A stretch of 64,000 nucleotides of DNA from Oscillospiraceae bacterium (GTDB taxonomy: Bacteria > Bacillota > Clostridia > Oscillospirales > Ruminococcaceae), in the NCBI GenBank assembly GCA_021199795.1, contig JAJQHJ010000024.1, positions 62,001-126,000 of the forward strand. The letters are read 5' to 3'. The notes beneath the pieces are model-generated. The model was not told the DNA's origin. It saw only the letters and a program-made list of their open reading frames with translations, and ran no database searches. The position numbers and the translations under genes were made by a program. Positions 44,908 through 56,698 of this stretch are shown here, in pieces. Within the stretch, counting starts at the first letter, position 1, and each line of letters begins with the position of its first letter.

Positions 44908-45828
44908 ATGGATATTAGTATAAATGGCGCGTATATTTACTTCACGATCCCGATTTTCGGCGGAATCAATGTGACGCAGACAACTCTGTCGCTCTTACTT
45001 GTGACGATTTTCCTCTGCGTTGCGGGAGTGCTCTTGGGTCGCAATCTCAAGACCCACCCAGGGAAATTGCAGGTTCTTGTTGAAAAGGGCGTTGAAATGC
45101 TGAGGAATCTTGTGACCTCCTCGATGGGCGAGCACAATGTCGGCTGGACACCGTATATCGGGACAATATTCCTGTCCTCCATCTGTGGCTCACTTATCGG
45201 CATGTTCGGCTTCTTCCGTTCAACAACGGCTGATCTGAGCGTGGTTCTCACGTGGGCACTGATGACGACCGCCATTATCTGGTACAATAATATCAAGCGT
45301 AACGGCTTGCTCGGCTGGCTCAAGGGCTTCACTGAGCCGGTATTCATCATGACCCCGATGAACATAATCTCGGAGATAGCGCAGCCCATTTCGATGGCAT
45401 TTCGTCACTTCGGTAACGTCTTCGGCGGAAGCATCATCACCGCCATCGTCTATACGGCTTTGAGCGCGCTTTCAACGCTTCTGTTGAACCTTGTTTCCGG
45501 AACCGTCATAATTCCTATTGTGATTGTCTTGCTGGGAGCAGGAATTCTGATCTATCAGAAGCTCAAAAAGAAGAAAATAGGCGTCTTCAAGGGAATCCTT
45601 TTAGGCATCTTCATAGCATTCGGAGCTTGCGGAATCTTAGACGCGACGGGGCTTCTTTCAGGAATCCCGATTCTTTCACTCGGTATACCCGCAGTTTTGT
45701 CGGTGTACTTTGATCTGTTTTCAGGCTTTGTTCAGGCATTCGTATTCAGCCTGCTTAGCATGATATATATTGGACAGGCTTGCCCGCCACCGGCAGAACT
45801 TGCCTCTGGCAAAGCCGAAATCAAGTAA
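44908..45828 (+). CDS. atpB: ATP synthase subunit a
   Basis: This stator subunit holds the ion half-channels of Fo. The 306 residues include the essential Arg in SMAFRHFGNVFGG and the C-terminal helix FDLFSGFVQAFVFSLLSMIY. Compared with usual a subunits there is an extra stretch of about 50 residues between these, with a KKKK loop and another hydrophobic segment (LIYQKLKKKKIGVFKGILLG). ATG 44908 is preferred to GTG 44896, which lies inside atpI. Confidence 0.93.
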   Translation: MDISINGAYIYFTIPIFGGINVTQTTLSLLLVTIFLCVAGVLLGRNLKTHPGKLQVLVEKGVEMLRNLVTSSMGEHNVGWTPYIGTIFLSSICGSLIGMFGFFRSTTADLSVVLTWALMTTAIIWYNNIKRNGLLGWLKGFTEPVFIMTPMNIISEIAQPISMAFRHFGNVFGGSIITAIVYTALSALSTLLLNLVSGTVIIPIVIVLLGAGILIYQKLKKKKIGVFKGILLGIFIAFGACGILDATGLLSGIPILSLGIPAVLSVYFDLFSGFVQAFVFSLLSMIYIGQACPPPAELASGKAEIK

Positions 45829-45864
45829 ACATGTCCGGGACTATGTTCCGACAATAATATTTAA

Positions 45865-46131
<267 letters not shown>

Positions 46132-46165
46132 GACAGGTTCAGCTTTCTGAAGGGAGGAATTGACA

Positions 46166-46666
46166 TTGTACGAGGAGATTTTGGGAGTCAACGTGTGGAC
46201 TGCTCTGTTCACACTTGCCAACACTCTTCTTTTGTTCTTTGTCCTGAAGAAATTTCTGTTCAAGCCGGTTATGAAGATTATCGACTCGAGGCAGAAAGAA
46301 ATAGACGACCTCTACCAGAGTGCCGATACCGCAAAGGCTGAGGCAGATGAAATGCGTGACGAGTATCAGAAGAAGCTCGAAGAAGCCCGTGAAACAGGCG
46401 ACAAGATTATTTCGGATGCAGTAACCAGAGCCCAGAGCCGTGAGGAAGAGATAGTCTCAAAGGCTAACAAAGAGGCTAGTGCAATCCTCGAAAAGGCTCA
46501 GGAAGACATCGCCCTCGAAAAGAAGAAAGCTATGGGCGAGGTCAAGGACAATATCTCCGTCATTGCTGTGAGCATAGCAGGAAGAGTTGTCGAGCGCGAA
46601 CTCACCTCTGCTGACCAGAGCCGTCTTGTCGACAGTTTTATCGACGATTTGGGTGACCTGTCATGA
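46166..46666 (+). CDS. atpF: ATP synthase subunit b
   Basis: The 166 residues have one N-terminal membrane helix (ALFTLANTLLLFFVLKKFLF) and a long charged coiled coil forming the peripheral stalk. The start is TTG at 46166, 7 nt after AGGGAGGA (46151-46158); a TTG at 46160 is too close to that site. The stop overlaps atpH by ATGA. Confidence 0.93.
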   Translation: MYEEILGVNVWTALFTLANTLLLFFVLKKFLFKPVMKIIDSRQKEIDDLYQSADTAKAEADEMRDEYQKKLEEARETGDKIISDAVTRAQSREEEIVSKANKEASAILEKAQEDIALEKKKAMGEVKDNISVIAVSIAGRVVERELTSADQSRLVDSFIDDLGDLS

Positions 46667-47211
46667 GCAGCCTTGGTGGAAACTACGGCTCAGCTCTCTA
46701 TTCGGCTGCATTGAGCGAGAACCTCACTGATGAGGTCTATAATGAGCTGACTGAGCTTGAAGACGTATTCGCAAAAGAGCCACAGTATTTGAAGCTCCTT
46801 TCTGCGGCTAATGTCGCAAAGGAGGAGAGGCTTAAGCTGGTTGACGATTGCCTCAGCGGCAAGGTTCACCCCTATGTCATAAACTTTATAAAGATACTCA
46901 CTGAGAAGTCTTTAGCCACCCACTACTCTGACTGTGTCAAAGCCTACCGCGAGAGATACTATTTTGATAACGGCATCATGCCGGTTACGGCTGTAACTGC
47001 GGTGCCATTAAGCGATTCTCAGTCAAAGAGGCTGACGGATAAGATAGCATCTATAAGCGGCAAGAAGATAATTCTCACGAACAAAGTCGACCCGTCGTGT
47101 CTTGGCGGAGTCAAACTCAGCTATGACTCGAAGCAGATTGACGGCACCGTTTCACACCGCTTGAAAGAGGTTCAAGAGCTATTGAAGCTTGACGCTTCGC
47201 AGGCGACATGA
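46663..47211 (+). CDS. atpH: ATP synthase subunit delta
   Basis: The 182 residues match the OSCP/delta family: YGSALYSAALSENL at the start and the C-terminal VDPSCLGGVKLSYDSKQIDGTV. It joins the b stalk to the top of F1. It overlaps atpF by 4 bp. Confidence 0.93.
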   Translation: MSSLGGNYGSALYSAALSENLTDEVYNELTELEDVFAKEPQYLKLLSAANVAKEERLKLVDDCLSGKVHPYVINFIKILTEKSLATHYSDCVKAYRERYYFDNGIMPVTAVTAVPLSDSQSKRLTDKIASISGKKIILTNKVDPSCLGGVKLSYDSKQIDGTVSHRLKEVQELLKLDASQAT

Positions 47212-47229
47212 TTTAAAAGGAAGAAGCCA

Positions 47230-48738
47230 ATGGATATAAAATCTGATGAAATTGTAAAAATAATCAGCGACCGGATCAAGAACTACGAAACAAAGCTTGA
47301 GCAGGTCAATGTCGGAACTGTGGTTTCGGTAGGTGACGGCATAGCCAAGGTTTCGGGGCTCGACGGCGTTATGTATGGCGAGCTTGTCGAGTTTGAGAAC
47401 GGCGCGCACGGAATGGCGCAGAACCTCGAAGAGGACACCGTCTCTGTCGTAATCATGGATAACGACCAGGGAATCAAAGAGGGCGACTCTGTCAAAATCA
47501 CCGGCAATGTCGTATCTGTTCCCGTAGGCGATGCTCTTATCGGAAGAGTTGTAAACGCCCTCGGTCAGCCTATCGACGGAAAAGGTCCTATAGAGACCAC
47601 TGAAACAAGACCTATTGAGTCTCCTGCCCCCGGAATTATCGACCGTGAGCCGGTAACAGTGCCGCTTCAGACAGGCATAAAAGCTATCGACTCGATGATC
47701 CCGATAGGACGTGGGCAGCGTGAGCTCATCATCGGCGATCGCCAGACGGGTAAGACCACAATAGCTACCGACACCATCCTTAACCAGAAAGGCAAGGGAG
47801 TTATCTGTGTCTATGTTGCAATAGGACTCAAGCGTTCAACCGTTGCGCAGGTTGTTAAGAACCTCACCGACGGCGGAGCTATGGACTATACAATAGTTGT
47901 TTCCGCAACAGCGAGTGAGCTTCCCACCATGCAGCATATCGCACCCTATAGCGGCTGTGCTATGGGCGAATACTTCATGTATCAGGGCAAGGATGTCCTC
48001 GTTGTATATGACGATTTAAGCAAGCACGCAGTTGCCTACAGAACAATATCGCTTCTCATCCGTCGTCCGCCGGGACGTGAAGCCTATCCTGGAGACGTTT
48101 TCTATCTCCATTCAAGACTTCTTGAGAGAGCGGCGCACCTTTCAAAAGAAAAAGGCGGAGGAAGCTTAACAGCTCTTCCGATTATCGAAACCCAGGCGGG
48201 AGACGTTTCCGCATATATACCAACAAACGTAATTTCAATCACCGATGGTCAGATATTCCTCGAAACCGAGCTCTTCAATGCAGGAGTCATGCCGGCTATC
48301 AACCCGGGTATCTCTGTTTCCCGTGTTGGCGGCAACGCCCAGATCAAGGCGATGAAAAAGGTTTCGGGATCCTTGAAGCTTATCTACTCGCAGTATCGTG
48401 AACTCCAAAGCTTTGCTCAGTTCAGCTCCGACCTCGACCCCGACACCAAAGCTCAGCTCGATTTGGGTGAAAGAATCGTCGCTGTACTCAAGCAGAAGAA
48501 CAATTCGCCTATCGACGTAGCCCAGCAGGTCTGCATCTTCTATGCCACAACAAACGGCTATCTAAAGAACATTCCCGTCGAGAAGATTCCTGACTATGAG
48601 ACTGACCTCCAGGAGCATATGACCAATCATCATAATGGGGTTCTTGAGGCAATCAGAAGCACCGGCAAGCTTGAGCCGGAAACAGAAAACGAGCTCAAGA
48701 CAGCACTCAGCGAGATAGCGGTCAGGTATTCTGACTAA
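47230..48738 (+). CDS. atpA: ATP synthase subunit alpha
   Basis: The 502 residues include the P-loop GDRQTGKT and the family end signature [14 protein letters not shown]. It is the non-catalytic nucleotide subunit of F1. Ribosome site AGGAAG precedes ATG 47230. Confidence 0.97.
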   Translation: MDIKSDEIVKIISDRIKNYETKLEQVNVGTVVSVGDGIAKVSGLDGVMYGELVEFENGAHGMAQNLEEDTVSVVIMDNDQGIKEGDSVKITGNVVSVPVGDALIGRVVNALGQPIDGKGPIETTETRPIESPAPGIIDREPVTVPLQTGIKAIDSMIPIGRGQRELIIGDRQTGKTTIATDTILNQKGKGVICVYVAIGLKRSTVAQVVKNLTDGGAMDYTIVVSATASELPTMQHIAPYSGCAMGEYFMYQGKDVLVVYDDLSKHAVAYRTISLLIRRPPGREAYPGDVFYLHSRLLERAAHLSKEKGGGSLTALPIIETQAGDVSAYIPTNVISITDGQIFLETELFNAGVMPAINPGISVSRVGGNAQIKAMKKVSGSLKLIYSQYRELQSFAQFSSDLDPDTKAQLDLGERIVAVLKQKNNSPIDVAQQVCIFYATTNGYLKNIPVEKIPDYETDLQEHMTNHHNGVLEAIRSTGKLEPETENELKTALSEIAVRYSD

Positions 48739-48752
48739 TAAGGAGACATCTA

Positions 48753-51428
<2,676 letters not shown>

Positions 51429-51431
51429 ATA

Positions 51432-51465
51432 AAAATCCCGCAAGAAAATTTTTGCGGGATTTTTG
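51432..51465 (+). terminator. terminator of the ATP synthase operon
   Basis: AAAAATCCCGCAA and TTGCGGGATTTTT form a perfect 13-bp stem; the T run leads into the 12-bp direct repeat at 51465. Confidence 0.95.
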
Positions 51466-51476
51466 CAATAAAACCT
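51465..51476 (+). repeat. 12-bp direct repeat, left copy
   Basis: TGCAATAAAACC, repeated exactly at 54305-54316; the two copies bracket the AT-rich helicase gene. Confidence 0.85.
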
Positions 51477-51516
51477 AAAAAATTATAATTATCGAAAACT
51501 ATAGGAGATGAATAAT

Positions 51517-54303
51517 ATGTATATCGCTTTGGATAGTAATTTTAACAGAGTGCATATAGACGATATATCAGTGAAGCAAGACTATTATTGTCCTCAATGT
51601 CATGCATTACTACGAGTAAAAATGGGCGATATACGAAGACATCATTTTGCACATGTAAATTGTGAATGCAGCGATACTTGGTGCAAGGATAAAGATGTCA
51701 ATAGTTCAACATCGTGGCACCACGATTGGCAATGTACTTTTCCTAAAGAAAATCAGGAGATACCGTTAAGTCTTGGACAAGTTAAGCACAGAGCTGATGT
51801 GTTACTAGAACGCACCGTGATTGAATTTCAACACAGTTCTCTCAACGACACAAAATTTGCTGATAGAAACAAGTTTTATCATGAACTTGGATATAAGGTT
51901 GTTTGGCTATTTGATTATATAGAACAATATTCTACAGGAAAAATGGTTGAGTCAGAGACTGGAATATTCCATTGGAAAAATCCAAGTCGAACTTTTAAGT
52001 TTTATGACGAAGTGACAGAAAGCGGTCAAGCTGAATTGTACTTTCAGATTGACAATGACACATTGCTTCATATTGAAAAAGTCGGAGAGAATGGAATATC
52101 GGATTTTCATGCTTCAAAATGTAGCAAGACTGATTTTATTGATAATTTTAAGCTTGGAACCGGGAAATTTCCTGCGTCGGAAATACTTACAGATGAACTC
52201 AGTGATGAATATAAAAATTTTAAAGAGAAATACGGTATTGAGCTTAACTATCAGCAAGAAAGAGCTGTGCAGACAGTAACCGGTGCAAATCGTATTTTAG
52301 CAGTTCCTGGTAGTGGAAAAACTACGGTTCTAATCTCTCATATTGGGTATATGGTGCACGTTAAAGGAATTGATGCTTCTTCTATACTTGCAATAACTTA
52401 TACAAAAAAAGCAGTACAGGAGATGAGGCTGAGGTATAATGCAAAGTTTAACCAAGGCGAAGCGTATAAGGTTGAATTTAGGACGATAAATGCATTGGGT
52501 GATGAGATAATAAGGAAATACTGCGAAATCAAGAAAAGCGAAAGATTTGAGCTTATTAAAGATAACAACGGTTTTCTCAAAAGAGCATATTTTAATGTTA
52601 ATACAGAATATCCAACTGAGAGTGATATTAAGCAACTTGCTATTGAAGTTACAAGGAGAAAAATAGGTGATACTGATGAAATGGTCCCTGTAACTGATAA
52701 TTTTGAAAAGATATACAAAGAATATAAGGCACTCTTACACAAGGATAATAAAATGGACTATGACGATCAGGTTCTTTATGCTGTTAATATCTTAAAAAAT
52801 GCCGAAAATGTCGAAGTGTTAAAATTCTTTAAAGAAAAGTACAAGTATATTTGTGTTGACGAGGCTCAGGATACGTCAAAGAAAGCACATGAGCTTATCA
52901 GATTACTTGTGGGTGATAATGTTTTTATGGTTGGAGACGAGGACCAAAGTATCTATTCGTTCCAAGGAGCTTATCCTAGAGCTTTGACCAGTTTTAAAGA
53001 TAATTACAAGAACCCATATATCCTGCATATGGAAACCAACTATCGTTCCTATAAAGAGATAGTGGATAAAGCAAATAGTTTTATTCGTAGAAATGCAAAT
53101 AGAAATCCGAAAGCAATGTTTGCCAGTCGCGGGAACGGTGGTAAAGTAACTCAATTAGTTTATAAATCCAGAGAGGATGAGGTTAACTCTATTTTTGAAA
53201 AGATAAAGAATATCAGCAAAGATACGGCTGTGCTATATCGTGATAGTGACTGTGCAATCAGCCTTATTGCTATGCTTATAGAGAATAATGTTTGCTTTAA
53301 TCTGAAGCAAAACTCGACCACATTCTTTACAAACAATACCGTCACGGACATTTTGGCTTTTATAAAGTTCTCGTTCAATCCTTACGATGATAAGAGCTTT
53401 ATGCAGATCTATAATAAAGGTAGCGTGAAGATTAAGAAAGAAAAGGCTTTGGAAATTATAAATCTTTCTAAGATAAATGGAGCATCAATACTTGATGAAT
53501 ATGCGAAGACGAATAGTAGTGGGAAGCAGTTTAAGGTGATAATAGATACTATAAAGGTGTATACACCAGAACAGGCTATAAGATATATCTATGGAGAACT
53601 AACTGTAGCTTCTGATATTGGAGATAGATGTGCTGATGAACTTGCTTTGCTCGCAAGAAATGTTGCCGATTTGTGTAATTTTCCGAAATATATTGATGAC
53701 TTGCGAAAGAAGATTAAAAAAATAAGTGAGGATGAAAATCAGGATAATCTTCTTTCACTATCTACGATTCATTCTGCAAAAGGATTAGAATTCAAAAATG
53801 TTATTATTTTAGATGTTTATGAGGGCGTAATCCCTAAAAATCCGATATATGCAATAGAAGAGAATGAAGATAAAAAAGATTTGTATCAAGAAGAGCGCAG
53901 ACTGTTTTATGTTGCCATGACTAGGGCAAAGGATAATCTTGAAATTGTGAGAAGAGAGGATAAATCATGTCCGTTTGTTGATGAAATCTTTGACTCCTAT
54001 AAATCACAAAATTGTGTATTAAGGAACCGCAAAAAGCAATCACAACCGTTATCGTATAATTCCAAACAAACTATACAGGTTAGGGCTGATGATAAGTGCG
54101 TGTGTGTAAATGGTGTAACTTACGCTATCGGGGACGTGGTGATGCACACTGAACGAGGTGAAGCAGAAATATTGGGATTTTCTCAGATTGGAGAAACTGG
54201 TCGCCACGAAGTTATACTGAGACTAAAACAAAACAACGAAGAATTCAGATTTGATTTAGAGATATGTGTAATGAAAGGCATAATCCAAAAAAATCGATAT
54301 TGA
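51517..54303 (+). CDS. CoiA-like nuclease fused to UvrD-type helicase
   Basis: The 928 residues join three parts. Residues 1-140 resemble competence protein CoiA: a zinc-ribbon-like pair C25/C28 (YYCPQCHALLRVK), RRHHFAH, and a PD-(D/E)xK-type nuclease core with D94, E103 and Q105 (HRADVLLERTVIEFQHS). Residues 240-830 are a superfamily 1A helicase: Walker A AVPGSGKTT, DEAQD near 448, GDEDQSIYSFQGA, HSAKGLEFKNVI, ERRLFYVAMTRAKD. A C-terminal Tudor-like domain follows (YAIGDVVMHTERGEAEILG). ATG 51517 is 9 nt after AGGAG; ATG 51508 touches that site. The gene is much more AT-rich than its neighbours and lies between perfect 12-bp repeats. A defence role is plausible but unproven. Confidence 0.88.
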   Translation: MYIALDSNFNRVHIDDISVKQDYYCPQCHALLRVKMGDIRRHHFAHVNCECSDTWCKDKDVNSSTSWHHDWQCTFPKENQEIPLSLGQVKHRADVLLERTVIEFQHSSLNDTKFADRNKFYHELGYKVVWLFDYIEQYSTGKMVESETGIFHWKNPSRTFKFYDEVTESGQAELYFQIDNDTLLHIEKVGENGISDFHASKCSKTDFIDNFKLGTGKFPASEILTDELSDEYKNFKEKYGIELNYQQERAVQTVTGANRILAVPGSGKTTVLISHIGYMVHVKGIDASSILAITYTKKAVQEMRLRYNAKFNQGEAYKVEFRTINALGDEIIRKYCEIKKSERFELIKDNNGFLKRAYFNVNTEYPTESDIKQLAIEVTRRKIGDTDEMVPVTDNFEKIYKEYKALLHKDNKMDYDDQVLYAVNILKNAENVEVLKFFKEKYKYICVDEAQDTSKKAHELIRLLVGDNVFMVGDEDQSIYSFQGAYPRALTSFKDNYKNPYILHMETNYRSYKEIVDKANSFIRRNANRNPKAMFASRGNGGKVTQLVYKSREDEVNSIFEKIKNISKDTAVLYRDSDCAISLIAMLIENNVCFNLKQNSTTFFTNNTVTDILAFIKFSFNPYDDKSFMQIYNKGSVKIKKEKALEIINLSKINGASILDEYAKTNSSGKQFKVIIDTIKVYTPEQAIRYIYGELTVASDIGDRCADELALLARNVADLCNFPKYIDDLRKKIKKISEDENQDNLLSLSTIHSAKGLEFKNVIILDVYEGVIPKNPIYAIEENEDKKDLYQEERRLFYVAMTRAKDNLEIVRREDKSCPFVDEIFDSYKSQNCVLRNRKKQSQPLSYNSKQTIQVRADDKCVCVNGVTYAIGDVVMHTERGEAEILGFSQIGETGRHEVILRLKQNNEEFRFDLEICVMKGIIQKNRY

Positions 54304-54304
54304 A

Positions 54305-54316
54305 TGCAATAAAACC
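54305..54316 (+). repeat. 12-bp direct repeat, right copy
   Basis: Identical to 51465-51476, one base after the helicase stop codon. Confidence 0.85.
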
Positions 54317-54354
54317 GCCCTCTGAAGTGTATTACTAATAAAGGAGTGATTACC

Positions 54355-55560
54355 ATGAAAAGAATTCTACTGATATTAACCTGCCTCGCAATTCTTTTAA
54401 GCCTTGCCGGTTGTGCGGGAGCTAACGTAAGCGACTTCGTTGAAACCAACTACAGCGATTCACACGAAACTGAAGCCAAGGAGCCCGTTTCCGAAGTCTC
54501 AAATCCGCTTCTGAACGCCGATCTCACCGATTGCACGGTGACTGTCGCCAGAATGTACGATGTTCAGGCTCTTAATGATCCGATTACTCTTTCAGACGAC
54601 GAGCTTTCCGAGCTTGTCGGCACAATAGAAAGTGCTGAAATCAGCGAAGAGCCGGTGGAGCTCGAAGACTTTGATGCGGATTCTGTCACCACCCACTACA
54701 CCATAGCCCTTTCCGACGATTCGGAAATTGAGCTTAGCACCTATGAAGAGTATATCGTCATAAACGGAGAGCCGTTCACCATCGACGAGGACAGTCTCGA
54801 CGCGATCGAAAGCTATTTCCTCGAAACCTATTCTGAGGACTACAAGATTCATGAACTCTGCTATGCTGAGTATAAACTCCAAACCGGCGAGTGGACTGAG
54901 GCTTGCTATAATGAAGTAAGGTACAAAATCCCTAGAAACAGCTTTTATATTTCAGACCCGGACGGCAACTACTTTTCTACCGGCGATTGGGAAGAACGTA
55001 CTGCAAGAGAACAAGCCGAGCTTGACGAGATTTTAGCGGGAATCGATGACATCATGCCTTATATTCTTAAGGATGACGGCATCGTCAACGAGGACAGATA
55101 TGTCGGCGACGATGAAATGCTTCCGTACAAGATAGATGAGCCGGTTAATCCGCTTCTCACTGCCGATTTTGATGGATGCACGGTCTATATGATGACAAAT
55201 GACCATGTTCAGATGGACGAAGAGACAAAGAACGAGTTTTTAGAGCTCCTTATGAGCCTTGAAATGGATGAAACCCCGACTGTCGATGATAATATGTACG
55301 ATGGCGGAGTGTTTAATGCCGGCTACAAGATAGTTCTTTCTGACGGCTCCGAATACCGGATACGCTTCATGGCAGTTTCTGCTCCCGTCGGCAACGGTCT
55401 CAGCGGCAGTGCAAGATATGTCATTGTTAATGGTTACACATACTCTTCTGCAGTTGATGATGACCTGTTTGAGGAAATTATGAGCTATTATAATGAAATT
55501 GCTACATCAATCGATGATAATGATACTGTGACACTTGAGATTACAGATACAGAAGAATAA
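54355..55560 (+). CDS. lipoprotein with two related domains
   Basis: The 401 residues have a lipoprotein signal with lipobox LAGC (Cys 20) and two acidic halves that both start NPLL-x-AD-x-C-T-V and end in a Val-Ile-Asn-Gly strand and a helix, so an internal duplication. The family is not recognised. ATG 54355 follows AAGGAG. It is followed 20 bp later by a second lipoprotein with an almost identical signal peptide. Confidence 0.82.
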   Translation: MKRILLILTCLAILLSLAGCAGANVSDFVETNYSDSHETEAKEPVSEVSNPLLNADLTDCTVTVARMYDVQALNDPITLSDDELSELVGTIESAEISEEPVELEDFDADSVTTHYTIALSDDSEIELSTYEEYIVINGEPFTIDEDSLDAIESYFLETYSEDYKIHELCYAEYKLQTGEWTEACYNEVRYKIPRNSFYISDPDGNYFSTGDWEERTAREQAELDEILAGIDDIMPYILKDDGIVNEDRYVGDDEMLPYKIDEPVNPLLTADFDGCTVYMMTNDHVQMDEETKNEFLELLMSLEMDETPTVDDNMYDGGVFNAGYKIVLSDGSEYRIRFMAVSAPVGNGLSGSARYVIVNGYTYSSAVDDDLFEEIMSYYNEIATSIDDNDTVTLEITDTEE

Positions 55561-55580
55561 TTTTGAAAGGAGTACTTTCC

Positions 55581-56657
55581 ATGAAAAGAATTTTGCTGAT
55601 TTTAACCTCACTTGCGGTTCTTTTGGTTCTTGCGGCTTGTACGGTTGTTGAGCCTGTCGAGGAGGAAGAGGGAATTTCCGGCTGGGTTCGTGCCGATTCA
55701 GGTTGGAGCTACTATGTCGACGGCGAAATGTGCACCGGCACGGTCGATTTTGAGGGCGTCACATATACTTTCTCCGAAGACGGAATCTGGGACGGACAAG
55801 GTTATCTCTCGCTGACCTCAGTAACGGTTGATAATACCGGCGAGACAAAACCCGGAATTGTTGACGCAATCAAAAGCGTCGATGGTGCAGAGGAGATATA
55901 CAGCGGGTGCTATATTGATAACCTGTTGAGTGTAATCGTTTCGACGGATACTGAGAAGATGACCGAAATCATTTCTGAATTATATCCAGGCTATATTGAA
56001 ATTATAGTTGTTTTGGGCGACTATAATGAGGCACAACTACAAGCCACGAGGGATGCCATTAAAGAAAAGATTTCTGAGCTCAATATCTCCTGCTGGACTG
56101 ATACAGAGAATTGCCGAGTTATGATTGGAACAGAAGAAATCACCGACGAGCTCACGGAGTTCGTAAACAGCCTTGAATACAGTGGCTGTGTTGAAATTAA
56201 AATAGTTGGGTCGGCGGATATTGTCGATGATGACGAGACTGATCTTGAAATCCTGCCTACAGAATTTACCGAGGAAGAAATCTCCGAGTTCTGCAACCTG
56301 ATGGACTCCTGCTTCGGCGTTGGACCCGGGTCAGCCGGAAGCTCGCTGAGGTCTGTGTCCGCCGCAGGAAGTCTTCTTGACTGGGCGGAGGATCACATTG
56401 ACATGCTAACAGAAGAGTCGCTCGAAGAGCTTTTGAACGAGTGGGACGGTTATGACTGGGATTATGAGGATTTGGTGGAAAGCTGGAATTCGGTAGCTGG
56501 CTCGATCAACGAAATAGTTTCAGATCCGACGGACGAGTCTCTATTGGGACTGCTTGATGATTCCGGCTATACTTTGCAGCATGAATCCTACAGCGAAGAC
56601 CTGGCAGAACTGCTGATAACCGTAATCGGGAATCATTACGCCACAGAGACAGACTAA
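55581..56657 (+). CDS. lipoprotein with a cell-wall-binding-like repeat
   Basis: The 358 residues have lipobox LAAC (Cys 20) in a signal almost identical to the gene before. One unit at about 30-70 (GWVRADSGWSYYVDGEMCTG, then YTFSEDGIWDGQGYL) resembles the aromatic choline-binding/cell-wall-binding repeats. The rest is acidic with no known motif. ATG 55581 follows AAAGGAG. Confidence 0.8.
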   Translation: MKRILLILTSLAVLLVLAACTVVEPVEEEEGISGWVRADSGWSYYVDGEMCTGTVDFEGVTYTFSEDGIWDGQGYLSLTSVTVDNTGETKPGIVDAIKSVDGAEEIYSGCYIDNLLSVIVSTDTEKMTEIISELYPGYIEIIVVLGDYNEAQLQATRDAIKEKISELNISCWTDTENCRVMIGTEEITDELTEFVNSLEYSGCVEIKIVGSADIVDDDETDLEILPTEFTEEEISEFCNLMDSCFGVGPGSAGSSLRSVSAAGSLLDWAEDHIDMLTEESLEELLNEWDGYDWDYEDLVESWNSVAGSINEIVSDPTDESLLGLLDDSGYTLQHESYSEDLAELLITVIGNHYATETD

Positions 56658-56662
56658 AAAAT

Positions 56663-56698
56663 CAACCGTAAGGCGGGATCCTTACGGTTGTTTTATTA
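56663..56698 (+). terminator. terminator between the lipoprotein and activase genes
   Basis: CAACCGTAAG (56663-56672) pairs with CTTACGGTTG (56681-56690), then TTTTATT; the genes converge and the activase stop lies in the tail. Confidence 0.88.
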
